DNA of 23,119 nt from a virus, in IMG/VR virus record IMGVR_UViG_3300042691_013768, positions 1-23,119 of that record; one strand, given 5' to 3'. A program made the translations under genes and the position numbers. Positions 21,080 to 23,119 of the stretch are shown here, in pieces. The notes under the pieces are model-generated. The model made no database searches. It worked only from the letters and a program-made list of their open reading frames with translations, and had not been told where the DNA came from. Every line of letters starts with the position of its first letter. Positions within the stretch are counted from its first letter, which is position 1.

Positions 21080-21285
21080 AGTACTCCTCAAAGGTTCTCA
21101 ACGACGTGGTTATGGACATGATTATGCGTGAGAAGAGGGGCTACATAGAGTACAAACAGACGATGGACCGCGAGGACCTTACTCAAAGAGAGTGGCTGCA
21201 ACACGCCTACGAGGAGGTTCTGGATCTTGCGCTGTATCTGAAGAAGATCTTGAACGGTCCGTCACAAAAATCCGAAGAATTGTGA
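21049..21285 (+). CDS. MazG-like small helical protein (78 aa)
   Basis: The segment REWLQHAYEEVLDLALYLKKIL has the EExxD helix (EEVLD) of the MazG and dUTPase-2 type all-alpha pyrophosphohydrolases, which hydrolyse nucleoside triphosphates to monophosphates. Only one of the two acidic helices is clear and the chain is shorter than a full MazG domain (about 100 residues), so it may be a dimeric mini form or have lost activity. Phage MazG-like proteins can adjust nucleotide pools or host alarmones. It overlaps the previous gene by 31 bases, and its stop lies inside the second inverted repeat. Confidence 0.45.
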   Translation: MGHTGNDKPIKYSSKVLNDVVMDMIMREKRGYIEYKQTMDREDLTQREWLQHAYEEVLDLALYLKKILNGPSQKSEEL

Positions 21286-21286
21286 C
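21261..21286. repeat. GTCACAA inverted repeat, copy B
   Basis: GTCACAA (21261-21267) faces TTGTGAC (21280-21286), seven perfect pairs over a 12-base centre. It overlaps the stop of the MazG-like gene. The half-site differs from copies A and C at one base. Confidence 0.5.
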
Positions 21287-21294
21287 ATAAGTCT

Positions 21295-21321
21295 GTAACA
21301 AATTTTTACCTTTTTTGTTAC
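21295..21321. repeat. GTAACAAA inverted repeat, copy C
   Basis: GTAACAAA (21295-21302) faces TTTGTTAC (21314-21321), eight perfect pairs over an 11-base T-rich centre, nine bases after copy B and 22 bases before the next gene. It could be an operator pair with copy B. Confidence 0.5.
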
Positions 21322-21343
21322 AAGAATAAACGAAATAAACGAA

Positions 21344-21679
21344 ATGAAAAAAGCAAAAAAACAAGAGGGCGCAAAAACGCAAGTGACGTTCCAAGCCTAC
21401 CCAGTCGGATCCAAGGTATACGCAATCTCCAGGTGGCATGACAACGGCCCAACCGATCACCTTGCAATTTACCAGGCACAAGTCGATTACTACACCTACA
21501 GCACCGAAACCGGTGTAAGATACGAACTACTTAGTCCGAGCGGTACACCATGGGGCTGCGAGGTCGAGGCACAATACGTGTCAAAAAACTTCAACGAGCT
21601 TCTTGAAGCGGCTAAGGAATTATGGTCAAACAATAACGAAGATGAAGATAAAAAACAAATTTCTGAGTATCCTTTCTAA
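21344..21679 (+). CDS. Small conserved-looking phage protein, unknown (111 aa)
   Basis: After a basic start (MKKAKKQEGAKT) the chain is beta-rich: YPVGSKVYAISRWHD, LAIYQAQVDYYTYSTETGVRYELLSPSGTPWGCEVEAQYVS, then a helix FNELLEAAKELW and an acidic end. I recall this layout (a YxL-x-(S/T)-P-x-G-x-x-WG turn followed by V-x-x-x-YVS) in uncharacterised proteins of Bacteroidota phages. The leader (AATAAACGAAATAAACGAA) is A-rich and holds the repeat ATAAACGAA twice. Its end overlaps the first micro membrane protein by 38 bases. Confidence 0.65.
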   Translation: MKKAKKQEGAKTQVTFQAYPVGSKVYAISRWHDNGPTDHLAIYQAQVDYYTYSTETGVRYELLSPSGTPWGCEVEAQYVSKNFNELLEAAKELWSNNNEDEDKKQISEYPF

Positions 21680-21773
21680 CAAAGAAATCGAGACCCTTTT
21701 GCCCTATCTAATCATGATCGCCATTGGCGTCGGATTTTATTACCTCCTCATCCTATGTGTAAGTCTAATGTAA
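21642..21773 (+). CDS. Micro membrane protein 1 (43 aa)
   Basis: A basic start (MKIKNKFLSILSNKEIE) and one strong hydrophobic segment, LLPYLIMIAIGVGFYYLLIL. A single pass is predicted. It begins inside the 111-aa gene in another frame, after an A-rich context (GAAG, GATAAAAAA follow). First of four tiny overlapping membrane genes ending at 22058. Confidence 0.5.
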   Translation: MKIKNKFLSILSNKEIETLLPYLIMIAIGVGFYYLLILCVSLM

Positions 21774-21778
21774 GAAAA

Positions 21779-21895
21779 ATGCTCCGAATGGTCGATCGAG
21801 AGCTTCGAAAGCCAGACTATTTTATCCTTGGTTATTACATTTTTATGGCAACCTCAATAATTCTTTTGATATGGACAATTCTGTATACAGTATAA
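21779..21895 (+). CDS. Micro membrane protein 2 (38 aa)
   Basis: Charged N-terminus MLRMVDRELRKPD, then one hydrophobic segment YFILGYYIFMATSIILLIW ending ILYTV. The ATG comes five bases after the previous stop, with AAGAAAA before it. The end overlaps the next gene by 25 bases in another frame. No family recognised. Confidence 0.5.
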   Translation: MLRMVDRELRKPDYFILGYYIFMATSIILLIWTILYTV

Positions 21896-21966
21896 TCGCC
21901 CTGGCGATGTATGTCGCCCTTATTTGGCTAGGGGTACGAATGATTAAAAAAACAGACAGAAAGTGA
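21871..21966 (+). CDS. Micro membrane protein 3 (31 aa)
   Basis: Single hydrophobic segment SIIALAMYVALIWLGV flanked by MDNSVY and the basic tail RMIKKTDRK. Aligned without gaps to the next protein, it shares M1, D2, I9, A12, V22, R23, I25, K27 and D29, so the two are probably duplicates. Stop and next start share bases (TGATG). Confidence 0.5.
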   Translation: MDNSVYSIIALAMYVALIWLGVRMIKKTDRK

Positions 21967-22058
21967 TGGACCCATACATCCAAGGAACAATCCTTATGGC
22001 CGCCCTATATCTTGGGGTGTATGCCGTCGTTAGGATCATCGAGAAGTCCGACAAATAA
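21966..22058 (+). CDS. Micro membrane protein 4 (30 aa)
   Basis: Single hydrophobic segment GTILMAALYLGVYAVV with a basic tail RIIEKSDK. Likely paralogue of the preceding 31-aa protein. It starts on the last base of that gene's stop, so translation is likely coupled. It is the last plus-strand gene before the two-way terminator. Holin or other lysis role is possible for the set, but no lysin is visible in the window. Confidence 0.5.
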   Translation: MDPYIQGTILMAALYLGVYAVVRIIEKSDK

Positions 22059-22082
22059 AAAAAAACCGGGAATTACCCCGGC
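22059..22082. terminator. Two-way intrinsic terminator between converging genes
   Basis: CCGGG (22066-22070) pairs with CCCGG (22077-22081) around a six-base loop. On the minus strand it is followed by a run of nine T, a strong signal for the 22126 gene; on the plus strand by CTTTATT, a weaker one for the micro membrane genes. A second inverted repeat, ACGGTC with GACCGT (22099-22120), lies just upstream on the minus strand. Confidence 0.75.
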
Positions 22083-22125
22083 TTTATTCGTAACTACAAC
22101 GGTCCCCAACACGAGACCGTGTCTC

Positions 22126-22389
22126 TTAGCAGTCCCACTTGCGAAGGGCTAGTGCCTTTCTTGTTGGTTTGCCGTTAGGTTTCTTCATCGGGCCTGGCAT
22201 TCCGCTCATTCTAGCACAGAATGACTTTCTACGGGCAGCGGCCTTTGGAGATTTTTTTGCCTGTTTAGCCGACACCGGGGGTTTCAATGTACCTCCAGTC
22301 TCTCGCTTGTACGAGGCTCGCCCCTTAGCGTTCAGTCCGCCTGTTTTTGACTTACCCTCTGATCTTTGCCATGCTGGTGACTTTGCCAT
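22126..22389 (-). CDS. Small basic phage protein, DUF6321-like (87 aa)
   Basis: Very basic, with the conserved-looking strings GGLNAKGRASYKRETGGTLKPPV, SAKQAKKSPKAAARRKSFCARMSGMPGPM and PTRKALALRKWDC. I recall this pattern as the DUF6321 type, frequent in aquatic phages, with unknown function. The charge suggests DNA or capsid binding. It is the last gene of the minus-strand block coming from beyond the right edge and is followed by the two-way terminator. Confidence 0.7.
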   Translation of the reverse strand: MAKSPAWQRSEGKSKTGGLNAKGRASYKRETGGTLKPPVSAKQAKKSPKAAARRKSFCARMSGMPGPMKKPNGKPTRKALALRKWDC

Positions 22390-22400
22390 GTTGTTTAGTC

Positions 22401-22820
22401 TTAAGGTGCAACAGGTGAAAGGTATGCGTCGGCAACCATCTTATATAGGATAGCAACAGGAGCCGATGCGGAGGCAGGGTTGACTATCGACGTTGACTCA
22501 AACCTTCTTATCACGATCCATTGGTCGCTAAGAGCGTCAGACCAGGCCTGAAAAATTTTGTCAAGAATACCTGAGCTTGCAGGGTTGTCTATTATTTCAA
22601 AAGAAATGTTATAAGTGTCGTAGCGGTCTGTTACATCACAGATGTATGCAGCCACCTGGCCTACACTGATTGGGGACGCCCCCGCAGCAGTCAGTGCGTC
22701 AAGCGTTGAGATTTCTATAGAGCCACCCTGGGGGTACTTGATGACAAGGCCAACAAACGACTCAATGTCGTTGTATCCCTGTTGAACAATTTTATCTTGC
22801 GGTGTATATGCCTTGACCAT
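22401..22820 (-). CDS. Unknown protein of the virion-side block (139 aa)
   Basis: Soluble alpha/beta protein with LVIKYPQGGSIEISTLDALTAAGASPISVGQVAAYICDVTDRYD, then FQAWSDALSDQWIVIRRFESTSIVNP and a hydrophobic end. No family recognised. Located between basic small proteins and encoded 11 bases before the DUF6321-like gene. Low in lysine for this block, so it is not a DNA-binding protein of the same kind. Could be a minor virion protein. Confidence 0.55.
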   Translation of the reverse strand: MVKAYTPQDKIVQQGYNDIESFVGLVIKYPQGGSIEISTLDALTAAGASPISVGQVAAYICDVTDRYDTYNISFEIIDNPASSGILDKIFQAWSDALSDQWIVIRRFESTSIVNPASASAPVAILYKMVADAYLSPVAP

Positions 22821-22826
22821 TTTTTA

Positions 22827-22982
22827 TTATTTTTTATTTTTCTTAGCAGTCTTCTTAGACTCGATAAAGTCCTTCAACTTAGGCGCACCCTTGCTTCCGG
22901 GCTTTCTCATCTTCTCGCCTGATCCCTCTTCTATCCTCTTGCGCTTGGCGTTGATGTTGTGATATAGTCCTTTCGATTTCAT
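22827..22982 (-). CDS. Small basic phage protein (51 aa)
   Basis: Translated from the minus strand: starts MKSKGLYHNINAKRKRIEEG and has GSGEKMRKPGSKGAP followed by a Lys-rich tail. The GLYxNIxAKRxRIxxGSGExMRKPGSKGAP pattern is familiar from many uncharacterised phage proteins. Strongly positive. Its ATG overlaps the stop of the upstream gene (ATGA), so they are coupled. Confidence 0.65.
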   Translation of the reverse strand: MKSKGLYHNINAKRKRIEEGSGEKMRKPGSKGAPKLKDFIESKKTAKKNKK

Positions 22983-23098
22983 CCCTGTCCTCTTGATTTT
23001 TTTACAACTTTATCCATCGGAGACTTGCGCTTGATCGCCTTGCCGTCCTTTCTCTTCCCAAAGGTCGTCTTAGACCCAGTACCCATCGCCTTAGCCAT
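22979..23098 (-). CDS. Small basic phage protein (39 aa)
   Basis: Translated from the minus strand: MAKAMGTGSKTTFGKRKDGK, then AIKRKSPMDKVVKKSRGQG. The GTGSKTTFGKR start and RGQG end recall a small conserved phage family of unknown function. Thirteen of 39 residues are Lys or Arg. It ends with ATGA overlapping the next gene. Together with the 51-aa and 87-aa genes it forms a run of tiny basic proteins that may accompany packaged DNA. Confidence 0.6.
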   Translation of the reverse strand: MAKAMGTGSKTTFGKRKDGKAIKRKSPMDKVVKKSRGQG

Positions 23099-23119
23099 GA
23101 CCACCCCCTTCACACTTAC

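Noticed and set aside
21640-21660. A-rich slippery run at the end of the 111-aa gene as a frameshift site into the first micro membrane gene
   Set aside because: The downstream frame is in the +1 phase and the run does not fit the X-XXY-YYZ pattern in the reading frame. A separate ATG explains the start.

Overview
The window is a 23.1 kb piece of a tailed double-stranded DNA phage (or prophage) whose host is most likely a member of the Bacteroidota. The phage assignment rests on a large terminase, a portal, a scaffold-like protein and a capsid gene in the usual order, plus a replication block and many very small overlapping genes. The host assignment rests on five sites that match the Bacteroidota promoter (TTG, 19-20 bases, then TAnnTTTG or a one-base variant) and on start codons preceded by A-rich sequence instead of a Shine-Dalgarno motif. 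No integrase, tRNA or CRISPR was seen. Both edges cut the genome: the leftmost gene is incomplete and the rightmost genes are the tail of a further leftward block.

Layout. (1) Bases 1-13325, minus strand: a virion and packaging operon read right to left. It runs from a tiny GroES-like protein, two small unknowns, a two-domain GroES-like co-chaperonin and an unknown protein to the large terminase, portal, scaffold-like protein, major capsid protein, an unknown conserved protein, a large fibre-like protein and a partial connector-like protein. A strong terminator sits just after the capsid gene. (2) Bases 13326-13401: two back-to-back promoters with the same layout, each ending four bases before a start codon. 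(3) Bases 13402-22058, plus strand: replication and early genes. These are a membrane-anchored zinc ribbon, a small structured RNA with its own promoter and terminator, a lambda O-like initiator with iteron-like repeats inside its gene, a primase-helicase, an SSB-like protein, a solo DnaA DNA-binding domain, a metallophosphoesterase, a mini metallopeptidase, a MazG-like protein, several small unknowns and four overlapping micro membrane proteins. (4) Bases 22059-22082: a two-way terminator. (5) Bases 22126-23119, minus strand: four small genes, three of them very basic.

Working picture: divergent promoters separate virion genes from replication genes. The initiator, primase-helicase, SSB-like and DnaA-like proteins would start and carry out phage replication from a candidate origin inside the initiator gene. 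The GroES-like proteins would help the host GroEL fold capsid components. The least expected elements are the 104-base RNA at 13625-13728, whose first and last hairpin loops are exactly complementary over seven bases, and the duplicated GroES-like fold at 11789-12592. All functional calls come from reading motifs by eye; no database search was run. Genes tile the window so closely that no gene-free stretch reaches 300 bases. The longest gaps, 13594-13733 and 18426-18574, both hold RNA structure.
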